From the NCBI RefSeq assembly GCF_028291745.1, contig NZ_JAQGNQ010000137.1, forward strand, positions 1-55,647: a stretch of DNA of 55,647 bases, read 5' to 3'. This DNA comes from Ramlibacter sp. GTDB lineage: Bacteria; Pseudomonadota; Gammaproteobacteria; Burkholderiales; Burkholderiaceae_C. Positions 26,312-35,585 of the stretch are shown here, piece by piece. Position numbers and translations under genes: made by a program. Position 1 is the first letter of the stretch; the number at the start of each line of letters is the position of its first letter. The notes under the pieces were generated by a model. It saw only the letters and a program-made list of their open reading frames with translations. It did not search any database and had not been told where the DNA came from.

Positions 26312-26435
26312 CGTGGATTGCGGGTCAAGCCCGCAATGACATCCTCGTCGGATATCGAAGGACGTCATCCAGGGGCCAGATCAATGTCACCCCGGGCCAG
26401 ATGGACGTCATCCCGGGCTCGACCCGGGATCCATG
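26312..26435. repeat. Repeat B, two halves in outward order with degenerate tandem units
   Basis: A right-half arm (26312-26342) is followed by about 21-bp degenerate tandem units starting near 26361, 26382 and 26403 (GACGTCATCC / ATGTCACCCC / GACGTCATCC). The last unit runs into a left-half arm with GGGCTCGACCCGGGATCCA. The halves are in the opposite order from the full element at 54702-54784, which suggests recombination between copies. Confidence 0.75.
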
Positions 26436-26461
26436 CAGCGCTCAACTCAGCATCGGCCTTC

Positions 26462-27856
26462 TCACGTCTTCTTGCTCTTCTCTTCTTCCTTGTCGCGCGC
26501 GCTGTGCCGGGCCGTGAAGGTCTGGTGCACGCGGCCTTCCTTGCCCTTCGCGACGGCCGGGCTCTTCTTCGTGGCTGCCACTTCGCTGCGCGCCTGCTTC
26601 CTGCGCGAGCGGGCATTGTTCTTCGCAACCACGGTCTTGCCCTTCGCAACCACGGTCTTGCCCTTCGCGCCGACCTGCTTCACTTCGTTCCTGGCGACGT
26701 TCACCTTCGTTGCGGCGTGCCGCGGCGGTTCCGCGCGCGCCACCGCGAAGTTGCTGTCCTGCCAGTTGTTCTGCGAAACCACCCAGCGCCGCATGCGCTG
26801 CGCGTCGGCGACGCGGCCGTTGTTGGAGTCCGCGTCCAGCAGCACCATCACCAGGTCATGGCCAGCGACCTTCGTCGCCAGCGTGAGGCAGCGGCCGGCC
26901 TCGACGATGTAGCCGGTCTTCTGCAGCTCGATCTCCCAGCCGGACCTGGAGTTGCGCACCAGCGCGTCCGAGTTGCGGTATTGCAGCGTGCGGCCACCCA
27001 GCGTCGCCAGGTGGGCCGGATCGGTGGAGAACTCGCGCAGCAGCGGATTCTTCACCGCCTCGCTCACGAGAATTGACAGGTCGCGGGCGGTCGAACGGTT
27101 GCGGTTCGACAACCCGGTCGGGTCGACATACGTCGTGTTCTTCATGCCGAGCGCCTTGGCCCTGGCGTTCATTGCCTCGACCATCTTGGTCAAGCCGCCC
27201 GGGTAGCTGCGACCCAATGCATGAGCCGCGCGGTTTTCGCTCGACATCAGCGCGAGGTGCAGCGCCTCTTCCCGCGTGAGCGTCGTGCCGGGCCGCAGGC
27301 GCGACTTGCTGTGGCGCTCCGTGTCCACGTCGTCCTGGGTGATCGTCAGCACCTCGTCCATCGGCTGCTTCGCCTCGGTGACCAGCAGCGTGGTCATCAG
27401 CTTGGTCAGCGACGCGATCGGCAGCACCGCATCCTCGTTCTTGCTCAGCAGTGTCTGCCCGGTGTCGCGATCGACCACCAGCGCGACGCTGGAACCGAGG
27501 CGCATGGGGTCCGGCTTCAGGTGCAGGCCGGCGGCCCGGGCCACGGAGATGGCAGGCGCAGCGCCCGCCCCGGAGCCGGGACCGTGGTCGTTCTCGGCTT
27601 CCTCGGCCGGCACGAGCTCCGTTCCCGGCGGCGCCGGAGGTGCGGCTGCTTCGGTCTCGGTCTCTGCCGTGCCCGGTGCCGCAGTTGCCGGGGCCGTGGC
27701 GCCGGACGCGGCCGGAGCAGAGGCCTTGGCTGCCTGGTTGCCGGCCGGCGCATGTTCGGGGTGATAGTGCCGATACAGCGGCACCATGCCGCCGGCGGCC
27801 ACGACTGCGGCGACAAGCACCGCCAGGCTGAGGTCTCTTTTTCTGGAGTGGGCCAT
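26462..27856 (-). CDS. PBP7-type D-alanyl-D-alanine endopeptidase (S11 family)
   Basis: 464 aa. A short cytoplasmic N-terminus and one membrane anchor (about 9-27) precede a low-complexity Ala/Pro/Glu linker to about 105. The penicillin-binding peptidase domain has S149-L-T-K152, S206-E-N208 and K313-T-G315. It should cut D,D-crosslinks in peptidoglycan during growth. The C-terminal 100 residues are a very basic Lys/Arg-rich tail with a duplicated KGKTVVA unit that is not part of the enzyme and might bind polyanions. It lies between degP and a transglycosylase-like gene in an envelope gene block. Confidence 0.92.
   Translation of the reverse strand: MAHSRKRDLSLAVLVAAVVAAGGMVPLYRHYHPEHAPAGNQAAKASAPAASGATAPATAAPGTAETETEAAAPPAPPGTELVPAEEAENDHGPGSGAGAAPAISVARAAGLHLKPDPMRLGSSVALVVDRDTGQTLLSKNEDAVLPIASLTKLMTTLLVTEAKQPMDEVLTITQDDVDTERHSKSRLRPGTTLTREEALHLALMSSENRAAHALGRSYPGGLTKMVEAMNARAKALGMKNTTYVDPTGLSNRNRSTARDLSILVSEAVKNPLLREFSTDPAHLATLGGRTLQYRNSDALVRNSRSGWEIELQKTGYIVEAGRCLTLATKVAGHDLVMVLLDADSNNGRVADAQRMRRWVVSQNNWQDSNFAVARAEPPRHAATKVNVARNEVKQVGAKGKTVVAKGKTVVAKNNARSRRKQARSEVAATKKSPAVAKGKEGRVHQTFTARHSARDKEEEKSKKT
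26621..26670. repeat. 21-bp tandem repeat inside the endopeptidase gene
   Basis: Two perfect 21-bp units (26621-26641 and 26642-26662) and the first 7 bases of a third encode KGKTVVA repeats in the basic C-terminal tail. The period of seven codons keeps the frame, so copy number can vary without breaking the gene. Confidence 0.85.
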
Positions 27857-28115
27857 GGTGCTGCAGTTTCCTTTGCCCGGGAACTCTAACCAAGCAAGCG
27901 CTGCCGCAAGGCGGTAAAGGGACGAAGGTTGTGTAGGCCACCGGCGACGGCATGCCGGCAGGCAGCGGCGTCCCTAAGGGCGCTAGGGATCGCCGTTGTT
28001 GAGCTACCGAACGGCCGGGCAGAACGCCAATCCGTGTCGTTTTCACGCGCTGGACGTCGTGTCGGACTGAACCTACACGATGCAACGGATCAGACAGTGC
28101 TTGCCTGGTCCGAAG

Positions 28116-29306
28116 ATGAGCATTACAAAAAAATCCACCACCCTGCCTCACGCCGCCTCCCTGCTGGCGCTCGCGGCCGTTGCCGCCTGTCTCGGCGGCA
28201 GTGCGTCGCACACGTCTCGCCCGCTGCCGGTCGCTCCCATTGCGGTGGTGGCGCCCGCGGTACCGCCAGCCGTTGCAGCAGCGACCAGGTACACCCTGCC
28301 GGCCACCAGCGAAGCAGCGAACGAAGCCGAGGGGGACGATCAGGACGACGACACGCCTCCCACGCTGGAGCCGATCCCCGCCGCGATTCCCGAGACCGGC
28401 ACCTTGCAGGTGGCCGCGCCGCAGGGCACGCAGGCTCCTCACACGCAAGCCGTGAGCTTCCAGAGTGCGCCTGCGACCGGTGCCCTGGCGCCCATCCCGG
28501 GCGACCTGGCCGCGCTGCGCGCGCGCCTGCACTGGATGTCGGTGCAAGTGAACGGCCGCGCGCTGCGCACGCCCGATCCCGCGTCGCGCCTGTTGCTGGT
28601 GCGCTCGGCGGCAGAGCGGGCCCGGCTGGCCGATGTCGGTCTCGACTTTCGCGATGTCTACGGCGTGATCACCGCCGAGACCAGCTGGGTGCCCCGCACC
28701 GGCATGGGCCGCAACGGCGTCGCCAGTCAGGGCCTGGCGCAACTCGAGCCGGCGACCGCCCGTGCGCTCGGCGTGCGCGATGCCAACGATCCGGTGGAAG
28801 CGGTGCAGGCCGCGGCCAGGCTGCTGCGCGAAGCCGGCGCCTGGAGCGCGCGCCGCCTGGCCGGCCTGCGCCTGAGCGAAGTGGATCGCGCCGTGCGCCT
28901 GCGCGAAGGCATCTCGGTCTACTACAACCTCTCGAGCCACGCCCGGCAGCGCTGGAACGGCTTGACGCACACCCTGCCGCTGGAAACGCGCCGGCACATC
29001 TTCAACGTGCGCGCCGGCATCGCGCAGGCCGAGCGGCTGCAAACCGGCGTCGCTCCCAGCGCCGAAAGCCTGCTGGCCGAAGCCTCCGCTGCGGCGCAGG
29101 CGCCCACCAGCGCCACGCCGGCCGTGCAACACGTCGCCAGCCGACGGGTCGCGCCGGTGGCGCCGCATCCCGTTGGCACCATCAGCTGGTCGGGCCACGG
29201 TGGCGCCGCCCAGGGCCGTCGCGCCGGCACGCACGTCGTGTGGTCCAACGGCGTGGTCACGCACGATGGTGGCCGCGTGCACTGGACCAGCCGCGGCCGG
29301 GGCTGA
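28116..29306 (+). CDS. Lytic-transglycosylase-like lipoprotein, paralogue 2
   Basis: 396 aa from the ATG at 28116; an ATG at 28080 would add 12 residues ahead of the signal. The leader ends in the lipobox-like V-A-A-C with Cys25, so it is probably a lipoprotein. A long acidic/Pro-rich linker leads to the same lysozyme-like domain as the protein at 21842, with Glu188 in GVITAETSWVP and GVASQGLAQLEPATARALG. A third region after about residue 310 is Ala-rich and ends in a His/Gly/Arg-rich tail. It probably acts on peptidoglycan from the outer membrane; activity is not shown. Confidence 0.82.
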   Translation: MSITKKSTTLPHAASLLALAAVAACLGGSASHTSRPLPVAPIAVVAPAVPPAVAAATRYTLPATSEAANEAEGDDQDDDTPPTLEPIPAAIPETGTLQVAAPQGTQAPHTQAVSFQSAPATGALAPIPGDLAALRARLHWMSVQVNGRALRTPDPASRLLLVRSAAERARLADVGLDFRDVYGVITAETSWVPRTGMGRNGVASQGLAQLEPATARALGVRDANDPVEAVQAAARLLREAGAWSARRLAGLRLSEVDRAVRLREGISVYYNLSSHARQRWNGLTHTLPLETRRHIFNVRAGIAQAERLQTGVAPSAESLLAEASAAAQAPTSATPAVQHVASRRVAPVAPHPVGTISWSGHGGAAQGRRAGTHVVWSNGVVTHDGGRVHWTSRGRG

Positions 29307-29334
29307 AGCGGCGCGGCTGCGCCACAATCGGGGG

Positions 29335-30186
29335 ATGCCATCGCTCGTGCGAAGCATCCCGGGCAACGCCCCGCTGGTGCTTGATTCCCCCCATAGCGGC
29401 GTCCAGTACCCCGCCGATTTCCGTCCTGCCTGCGACCTGGCGACGCTGCGGCGTGCCGAGGACACGCACGTGGAAAAGCTGTACGACTTCGCGCCGTCGC
29501 TCGGCGTCGCCTGGATCGAGGCGCTGTTCCCGCGCAGCTACCTGGACGCCAACCGCAACACCACGGAACTCGACGTCGACCTGCTGCAGGACGCCTGGGA
29601 TGGCGAGCTGGCGACCGACCCGGTCGTGCTCTCCAAGGTTCGCCTGGGCAAGGGCCTGGTCTGGCGCTTCACCGATGACGGCGTCCCCATCTACGACCGC
29701 AAGCTCACCGCCGCCGAAGTGCGCGCGCGAATCGCCAACTGCTGGCAGCCGTATCACGAAGCCGTGTCGCAAGCGATCGAGAAGGCGCATGCCACCCACG
29801 GCTACAGCATCCACCTGAACTGCCATTCGATGCCTTCGGTGGCGGCCGCCAATGCCACCGAATTCCCCGGCCTTGCGCATGCGGACTTCGTGATCGGCGA
29901 TCGCGACGGCAGCACCGCGTCGCCGGCCCTGTCGCAGGTGCTGGTCGAGACGCTGCGCGGCTTCGGCTACGACGTGGCGTACAACCATCCCTACAAGGGC
30001 GTGGAACTGGTGCGCCGCTACGGCGACCCCGCAACCAGTCGGCACGGCATCCAGGTGGAAGTGAACCGCAAGCTGTACATGGACGAGGCCACGCTGGAGC
30101 CGCACGCCGGCTTCGCGCCGCTGCGCGCGCACCTGCAGCAACTGGTGCGCAAACTGCTGGCGACCGATCCGCGGACGCTCTCCTGA
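29335..30186 (+). CDS. N-formylglutamate amidohydrolase
   Basis: 283 aa. The family releases formate from N-formyl-L-glutamate (histidine breakdown) or other N-formyl amino acids. Typical markers are [12 protein letters not shown] at the N-terminus, the EDTHVEKLY and [14 protein letters not shown] segments, and INCHSMP-like [21 protein letters not shown] lies near the end. GGGG precedes the ATG at 29335. No hut genes are in the window. Its stop is joined to the next start (TGATG), so it forms an operon with the FAD oxidase. Confidence 0.92.
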   Translation: MPSLVRSIPGNAPLVLDSPHSGVQYPADFRPACDLATLRRAEDTHVEKLYDFAPSLGVAWIEALFPRSYLDANRNTTELDVDLLQDAWDGELATDPVVLSKVRLGKGLVWRFTDDGVPIYDRKLTAAEVRARIANCWQPYHEAVSQAIEKAHATHGYSIHLNCHSMPSVAAANATEFPGLAHADFVIGDRDGSTASPALSQVLVETLRGFGYDVAYNHPYKGVELVRRYGDPATSRHGIQVEVNRKLYMDEATLEPHAGFAPLRAHLQQLVRKLLATDPRTLS

Positions 30187-31307
30187 TGGATCGCGTCGAT
30201 GCCGTGGTGATCGGCGCCGGCGTCGTCGGGCTGGCGGTTGCCCGCGCACTGGCGCAGGCCGGGCGCGAGACCATCGTGGTCGAAGCGCAGAACGGCATCG
30301 GGCAGGGCGTGAGCTCGCGCAACAGCGAGGTGATCCACGCGGGCCTCTACTACCCGCCCGGATCGCTGAAGGCGCGCCTGTGCGTGCGCGGCAAGGAACT
30401 GCTGTACGCCCTGTGCGCCACGCACGGCGTGGAGCACCGCCGCTGCGGCAAGCTGACCGTGGCCAACGACCAGGCCGAGGTGCATGCCTTGCGCGGACTG
30501 GCCGATCGCGCGCATGCGAATGGGGTGCCCGTCGAATTGCTGGACGCCGCGCAGGCGCACGCGTTGGAGCCGGCGCTGCGCTGCATCGCGGCGCTGCATT
30601 CGCCCAGCACCGGCATCGTCGACAGCCATGGCTTCATGCTGGCGCTGCAGGGCGACCTGGAACAGGCCGGCGGCATGGTGGCCTTCGGCAGCGAGGCCGT
30701 GTCGGCCCGCCTGGCGCCAGCGGCCGGCGAGCCGCACGTGCTGCGCTTCGCCGACGGCAGCGAACTGGCCTGCGACCTCCTGGTGAACGCGGCCTCGCTG
30801 CATGCCTGCGGCCTGGCGCGCAAGTTCGAGGGACTGGATCCGCGCTTCATTCCGCGCGAGTGGTTTGCCAAGGGCAACTACTACGCGCTGGCCGGCCGCT
30901 CGCCGTTCACGCACCTGATCTACCCGGCCCCGGCCGATGCCCACCTGGGCACGCACCTGACGCTGGACCTCGGGGGCCAGGCCAAGTTCGGCCCCGACAT
31001 CGAATGGCTGGACGTGCACCAGCCGGAGCAGATCGACTACCGCGTCGACCCGGCGCGGGCCGACGGCTTTTACGCCGAAGTGCGGCGGTACTGGCCCGGC
31101 CTGCCCGATGGCGCATTGGCCCCCAGCTACAGCGGCGTGCGCCCGAAGATCCACGGGCCGCACGAGCAGGCCCCGGACTTCCGCATCGACGGGCCCGCAT
31201 GGCATGGCGTGCCCGGGCTGCTGAACCTGTTCGGCATCGAATCGCCCGGACTGACGAGCGCGCTGGCGATCGCCGAGGAAGCCACTGCCCGGCTGCTGCA
31301 CGGATGA
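30186..31307 (+). CDS. FAD-dependent oxidoreductase, L-2-hydroxyglutarate oxidase-like (DAO family)
   Basis: 373 aa. The N-terminal FAD motif is [16 protein letters not shown], followed by [23 protein letters not shown], which is the signature of the LhgO/YgaF branch. The C-terminus has [10 protein letters not shown] and [17 protein letters not shown]. It likely oxidises a 2-hydroxyacid to a 2-ketoacid. The ATG overlaps the amidohydrolase stop by one base. Pairing with an N-formylglutamate hydrolase could mean glutamate-derived C5 acids are handled together, but this is speculative. Confidence 0.9.
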   Translation: MDRVDAVVIGAGVVGLAVARALAQAGRETIVVEAQNGIGQGVSSRNSEVIHAGLYYPPGSLKARLCVRGKELLYALCATHGVEHRRCGKLTVANDQAEVHALRGLADRAHANGVPVELLDAAQAHALEPALRCIAALHSPSTGIVDSHGFMLALQGDLEQAGGMVAFGSEAVSARLAPAAGEPHVLRFADGSELACDLLVNAASLHACGLARKFEGLDPRFIPREWFAKGNYYALAGRSPFTHLIYPAPADAHLGTHLTLDLGGQAKFGPDIEWLDVHQPEQIDYRVDPARADGFYAEVRRYWPGLPDGALAPSYSGVRPKIHGPHEQAPDFRIDGPAWHGVPGLLNLFGIESPGLTSALAIAEEATARLLHG

Positions 31308-31387
31308 TGTAGGCAAATCGCCTAATACGTTCGACTGCTGTTGCGCTCCAATGCGCCCTCAGCAGGTTTCACACGTAGGAGGCATCC

Positions 31388-32665
31388 ATGAACCGGGTTC
31401 TCGTCCTCGTCGCGGCCGCCGCTGCGACCGCCCTCGCGTCGCCGGTGCTGGCGCAAGCCGCCCGCAACCTCGAACAGCTCAAGCAGATGCGGGTTTCAGG
31501 TACCGACCTGAACATCCCCACCGTGCCGCAGGAAGGCCGCAACGCCGACGCGATCCGCGCCAATCTCAAGCGGGTGAAACTGCCTCCGGGCTTCCGAATC
31601 GACCTGTTCGCCGTGGTGCCCGATGCGCGTCACATGGCGATTGCGCCGTCAACGAACATGCTGTTCGTCGGCACGCGCAAGACGACGGTCTGGGCGGTCA
31701 CCGACCGCAACGGCGACGGTGTGGCCGACGAGGTGAAGCCGTTCGCGCCCTCGCTGAATTTCCACGTGCCCAATGGCGTGTGCTTCACCAAGGACGGTTT
31801 CCTGATCGTCGTGGAGCACAACCGCATTCTCAACTTCCCCGCTGCGGAATTCTTCTACGAAGGTCCCGATGTCGCGGTCGGCGAGGTCGTGCCGCAGGGC
31901 CAGCTGGTGCCGGTGGAAGAGGAGTCGTACAACCACGGCGCGCGCACCTGCCGCGTGGGCGAGGACGGCAAGCTGTACGTCACGCTGGGGCAGCCGCACA
32001 ACGTGCAGCCGATGATCAAGTTCAGCACGTACGACAAGTTCGGCATCGGTGGCATCGTGCGTATGGATCCCTTCGACGGCAGCAAGCGCGAGGTGGTGGC
32101 GCTGGGCGTGCGCAACTCGGTCGGCATGGACTTCAATCCGCGCGACAAGACGCTCTGGTTCACAGACAACCAGACCGACGGCCTCGGTGACAACAACCCG
32201 CCCGGCGAGCTCAATCGCCTGACGCAGGTCGGCCAGCACTTCGGCTATCCGTACTGGGGCGGCAAGTTCAAGGTGGCCGGCTCGGCCGCCGCGCCGGAAC
32301 TCAAGTCCATGAAGGAGCCGGCGAACGCGGTCTTCCCGCAGGTGGAATTCCCGGCGCATCAGGCCCAGCTCGGAATGGTGTTCTACAAGGGCACGCAATT
32401 CCCCGAGAAGTACCGCAGCGGGATGTTCGTGGCCGCGCATGGTTCGTGGAACAGCAGCAAGCCCACCGGCGCCCTGGTGAACTTCGTGCCGGTGAAGGCG
32501 GATGGCACGGCGGGCCAGGCAGAAGTGTTTGCCGACGGCTGGCTCGATGAGAGCACGGGCACGTACCGCGGACGACCGGTGGACGTGGCGGTGATGAAGG
32601 ATGGATCGCTGCTGGTGTCGGACGATTACGCGGGGGCGATTTATCGGATCACGTACCAGCCTTGA
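31388..32665 (+). CDS. Sorbosone/glucose dehydrogenase-like beta-propeller protein, exported
   Basis: 425 aa. A signal peptide (VLVLVAAAAATALASPVLAQ) precedes a beta-propeller of the PQQ-type sugar dehydrogenase superfamily, with WAVTDRNGDGVADEVKPF, NHGARTCRVGEDGKLYVTLG and GLGDNNPPGELN as typical blade segments. Periplasmic oxidation of an aldose or sorbosone is likely, but PQQ dependence is not certain. TAGGAGG lies upstream of the ATG. It appears to be a single-gene unit; a short inverted pair TAGGC/GCCTA lies at 31310-31324 in its upstream region. Confidence 0.88.
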   Translation: MNRVLVLVAAAAATALASPVLAQAARNLEQLKQMRVSGTDLNIPTVPQEGRNADAIRANLKRVKLPPGFRIDLFAVVPDARHMAIAPSTNMLFVGTRKTTVWAVTDRNGDGVADEVKPFAPSLNFHVPNGVCFTKDGFLIVVEHNRILNFPAAEFFYEGPDVAVGEVVPQGQLVPVEEESYNHGARTCRVGEDGKLYVTLGQPHNVQPMIKFSTYDKFGIGGIVRMDPFDGSKREVVALGVRNSVGMDFNPRDKTLWFTDNQTDGLGDNNPPGELNRLTQVGQHFGYPYWGGKFKVAGSAAAPELKSMKEPANAVFPQVEFPAHQAQLGMVFYKGTQFPEKYRSGMFVAAHGSWNSSKPTGALVNFVPVKADGTAGQAEVFADGWLDESTGTYRGRPVDVAVMKDGSLLVSDDYAGAIYRITYQP

Positions 32666-32703
32666 TCCGCGACGCTGACGGGTGTATCCCCGCGCGCCAA
32701 TCG

Positions 32704-32734
32704 ATGTCATCCCGGGCTTGACCCGGGATCCACG
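32704..32734. repeat. Repeat B, left half only
   Basis: A single arm starting ATGTCATCCCGGGCTTGACC and ending CCACG, 38 bp after a stop codon. No matching right arm follows, so this is a truncated copy. Confidence 0.7.
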
Positions 32735-32769
32735 CGGCGCTTGATCCCGCGCCGCCTGGCCGGGGCTGC

Positions 32770-32988
32770 TCAGCCCTTGCGGCCGCTGTTGCTGCTGCGG
32801 CTGTTCCGGTCGCTGCGCACGCTGGCGCGGTCCGCGCGGCCGCCGGTGCTGGCGCTGCGCCCCGCCGGCGGCTCGGCCGCTTGTGAGCGCAGGCCGCCGC
32901 CACTGGCACGCGCCTTTTCGTGAGCGGGTTCGGACCGGGTCTTCTGCAGGCTCTGCCCGGACTTCTGGGGGGACTTGCGGGATGGCAT
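32770..32988 (-). CDS. Small basic, Ser/Arg/Lys-rich hypothetical protein
   Basis: 72 aa without a recognisable domain, membrane span or signal. The composition (many Arg, Lys, Ser, Gly; no Cys, Ile or Leu-rich core) suggests an unstructured nucleic-acid- or polyanion-binding protein. A good AAGGAG lies 8 nt before the ATG, which is the main reason to accept it as real. It stands alone between a repeat and pyrD. Confidence 0.6.
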   Translation of the reverse strand: MPSRKSPQKSGQSLQKTRSEPAHEKARASGGGLRSQAAEPPAGRSASTGGRADRASVRSDRNSRSSNSGRKG

Positions 32989-33093
32989 CGAAGGCTCCTT
33001 CTCGGGATGGCGTCAGCGCGATCGTGCGGCCGCCGGGTGCCTGCCGATGTCAGTGCGGCGGGTCCGCCCGCGTAGGGCGCGGCGCACGAACCG

Positions 33094-34149
33094 TCAGCCG
33101 CGCGTGCTCGCTCGATCCCGCCGCAATGCGCGCGCCACTTCGTCCACCAGCGCCGGCCCGCGGTAGATCAGCCCGGTGTAGATCTGCACCACGTCCGCGC
33201 CGGCGCGCAGCTTGGACAGCGCGTCGCGCGCGCTCAACACGCCGCCCACGCCGATGATGGGATAGCCCGTGCCCAGCGTCGCGCGCAGTTGCGCGATCAC
33301 GCGGTTGCTGGGCTCCAGCACCGGAGTGCCGCTCAAGCCGCCCGCCTCTTCCGCGTGCGCGAGGCCCTTGACCTGCTCGCGCGAGATCGTCGTGTTGGTT
33401 GCGATCACGCCGTCCATGCCATGGCGGCGCAGCGTGGCCGCGATCACGTCGACTTGCGCCTCGTCGAGATCGGGCGCGATCTTCACGAACAGCGGCACGC
33501 GCCGACCATGCGTGGTGGCCAGCTGCTCGCGCCGCTCGGCGATCGCCGAGAGCAGGGCGTCCAGTGCCTCGTCGGCTTGCAGGGCGCGCAGGTTCTTCGT
33601 GTTGGGGCTGGAGATGTTCACCGTCACGTAGTCGGCATGCGGGTACACGCCGGCCAGGCATTCCAGGTAGTCGCGCGTCGCCTCCTCGATCGGCGTTGCC
33701 GCGTTCTTGCCGATGTTCAGCCCGAGCAATCGCCCCTGCTGGCGAAAGCGCGAGCGCTGCACATTGCGCACGAAGGCGTCGAGCCCTTCGTTGTTGAAGC
33801 CCAGCCGATTGATCAGCGCGTGCGCTTGCGGCAGGCGGAACATGCGCGGCCGCGGATTGCCCGGCTGCGCCTTCGGCGTGACCGTGCCGACCTCGACGAA
33901 GCCGAAGCCCATCGCGCCGAGCGCATCGATGCACCGGGCGTTCTTGTCGAGCCCGGCCGCCAATCCGACGCGATTGGGAAAGCGCAGCCCGGCCAGCTCG
34001 ACGGGATCCGGCACGAAGCCATTGCTGTAGGCCCACTGCAGAGGCGTGCCCTGCGCGCGCGCCAGCGAGCCCAGCGTCAGCTCGTGCGCGGTCTCGGGGT
34101 CGAGCCCGAACAGGAAGGGGCGGGCGAAGGCGTAGGGCAGCAGGGACAT
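33094..34149 (-). CDS. pyrD: Dihydroorotate dehydrogenase (quinone), class 2
   Basis: 351 aa. It oxidises dihydroorotate to orotate in pyrimidine synthesis, using FMN and the membrane quinone pool. The N-terminal helix typical of class 2 ([23 protein letters not shown]), [31 protein letters not shown] with the catalytic Ser, IATNTT and the FMN-phosphate loop IGVGGV are all present. It diverges from rpiA with only 38 bp between start codons, so the promoters must overlap. Confidence 0.97.
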   Translation of the reverse strand: MSLLPYAFARPFLFGLDPETAHELTLGSLARAQGTPLQWAYSNGFVPDPVELAGLRFPNRVGLAAGLDKNARCIDALGAMGFGFVEVGTVTPKAQPGNPRPRMFRLPQAHALINRLGFNNEGLDAFVRNVQRSRFRQQGRLLGLNIGKNAATPIEEATRDYLECLAGVYPHADYVTVNISSPNTKNLRALQADEALDALLSAIAERREQLATTHGRRVPLFVKIAPDLDEAQVDVIAATLRRHGMDGVIATNTTISREQVKGLAHAEEAGGLSGTPVLEPSNRVIAQLRATLGTGYPIIGVGGVLSARDALSKLRAGADVVQIYTGLIYRGPALVDEVARALRRDRASTRG

Positions 34150-34187
34150 CCGATAATTCCGGCTTGGATCAAACCGGGGATTGTCGC

Positions 34188-34859
34188 GTGACACAGGATG
34201 AACTCAAGACGCTGGTCGGCCAGGCGGCCCTGAAGTATGTGGTGCCCGGCGAGATCGTCGGCGTCGGCACCGGCTCCACGGTCAACAAGTTCATCGAGGC
34301 GCTGGGCACGATGAAGGACAGGGTGCCCGGGGCCGTCTCCAGTTCCAGCGCATCCACCGAGCGCCTGCAGGCGCTGGGCATCCGCGTGTTCGATGGCAAC
34401 GAGGTGGGTGAGCTCGCCGTCTACATCGATGGGGCCGACGAGATCGACGGCCGCGGCAACATGGTCAAGGGCGGCGGCGCTGCGCTGACGCGCGAGAAGA
34501 TTGTCGCGGCGCAATCGAGGCGCTTCGTCTGCATCGCCGACGAGAGCAAGCGCGTCGAGGTGCTGGGGCGCTTTCCGCTGCCGGTGGAGGTGGTGCCCAT
34601 GGCGACGCAGCGCATCGTGCGGCAGTTCCGGAACCTGGGCGGCACGGCGCAGCTGCGCCGGAAGGACGGCAGTCCGCTCGTCACGGACAACGGCCAGCAC
34701 ATCCTCGACGTGACCGGCCTGCAGATCCGCGATCCGCTGGCCTTCGAGAGCGAGGTGAACCAGTGGCCGGGCGTCGTGACCGTGGGGGTGTTTGCGCACC
34801 AGAAGGCCCAGGTCTGCCTGCTGGCGACCGCCAATGGAGTGCAGACGCTGGAGTTTTGA
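34188..34859 (+). CDS. rpiA: Ribose-5-phosphate isomerase A
   Basis: 223 aa. It interconverts ribose 5-phosphate and ribulose 5-phosphate in the pentose phosphate pathway. Family motifs are [38 protein letters not shown] and [15 protein letters not shown] use the GTG at 34188 (GGGGA upstream), which gives the usual length. A TTG at 34164 is in frame but has no ribosome site. Confidence 0.97.
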   Translation: MTQDELKTLVGQAALKYVVPGEIVGVGTGSTVNKFIEALGTMKDRVPGAVSSSSASTERLQALGIRVFDGNEVGELAVYIDGADEIDGRGNMVKGGGAALTREKIVAAQSRRFVCIADESKRVEVLGRFPLPVEVVPMATQRIVRQFRNLGGTAQLRRKDGSPLVTDNGQHILDVTGLQIRDPLAFESEVNQWPGVVTVGVFAHQKAQVCLLATANGVQTLEF

Positions 34860-34910
34860 GCGGACTCCGAGCACTGCCAGACATCCGGATGTCCGCATCT
34901 GAGATTCAGG

Positions 34911-35552
34911 TCAGAACCGGATCCCCGCCGGATTGCTGGGCGCCGGCTCGCTCGCTACTGGAGGCTCGACCTGCTGCGCTTCACGCGGCGCGGCCCGGGC
35001 GGCGGCGGCCTTCGGCGGTGCCTGCACCGCCACCAGGGGCGCAGGGGCGGGGTTGCGGTAGCCCGGGGGCAGCTGCGAGGTCTTGGGGTAGCCCGCGGCG
35101 TCCAGGTACTGCGACCATTCCGTGTCGGCAAAGCCCAGCACGTGCTGGCCGCCGATCGTGGCGAAGGGCACGCGCGGCGTCCCGCCCATCAGCCGGCCGA
35201 GCGCGCGCGCGTCGTCGTCCGTGCTCACGGTGCGTTCGGTGTAAGGCACGCCGCGGCTCGCGAGGAAGTCGCGCGCCAAGGCGCAGGCGTTGCAATCGAC
35301 ACCCGTATACAGAACCACCGGAAAGCGGTTGGCTGCCGCGCGCACTTCCGCCGGCAGCACGGTGCCACCGGCAGAACCGCCTGAAGTCGCGGGCATGGGC
35401 AGCGACTGCGCCGGCGTCCCCTTGGCGTCCGGCGGCGGTCGGTCGGAGAAGGTGACCCGGCCATCCGGCCCGATGATGCGATAGACCTGCGCGCCGGCAA
35501 CGCCAGCCCAGAGGGCGAGGACGGCCAGGGCGGCCAGACGGACACGGCTCAT
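34911..35552 (-). CDS. Exported DUF4124-glutaredoxin-like protein
   Basis: 213 aa. A signal peptide (LAALAVLALWAGVAGAQ) is followed by a short DUF4124-like segment (VYRIIGPDGRVTFSDRPP). Next comes a glutaredoxin/thioredoxin-fold domain with the active-site pair C87-N-A-C90 and the cis-Pro region TPRVPFATIGG, then an Ala/Pro-rich tail. It is probably a periplasmic or envelope redox protein. Such fusions are seen in betaproteobacteria, but the partner protein is unknown. Confidence 0.85.
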   Translation of the reverse strand: MSRVRLAALAVLALWAGVAGAQVYRIIGPDGRVTFSDRPPPDAKGTPAQSLPMPATSGGSAGGTVLPAEVRAAANRFPVVLYTGVDCNACALARDFLASRGVPYTERTVSTDDDARALGRLMGGTPRVPFATIGGQHVLGFADTEWSQYLDAAGYPKTSQLPPGYRNPAPAPLVAVQAPPKAAAARAAPREAQQVEPPVASEPAPSNPAGIRF

Positions 35553-35585
35553 CGTTCACTGCTCCCAATCATTTGCCGGATTCTC

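Noticed and set aside
27972..27990. TCCCTA-N7-TAGGGA inverted pair upstream of the second transglycosylase gene
   Set aside because: Short and single; no regulator can be tied to it.
31308..31324. TGTAGG motif upstream of the sorbosone-dehydrogenase-like gene, also seen near 22695 and 27934
   Set aside because: Too short and too variable in its surroundings to call a shared regulatory site.
34880..34893. Perfect 14-bp palindrome GACATCCGGATGTC between rpiA and the glutaredoxin gene
   Set aside because: It has no loop and no T tract, so it is a poor terminator; it could be chance.
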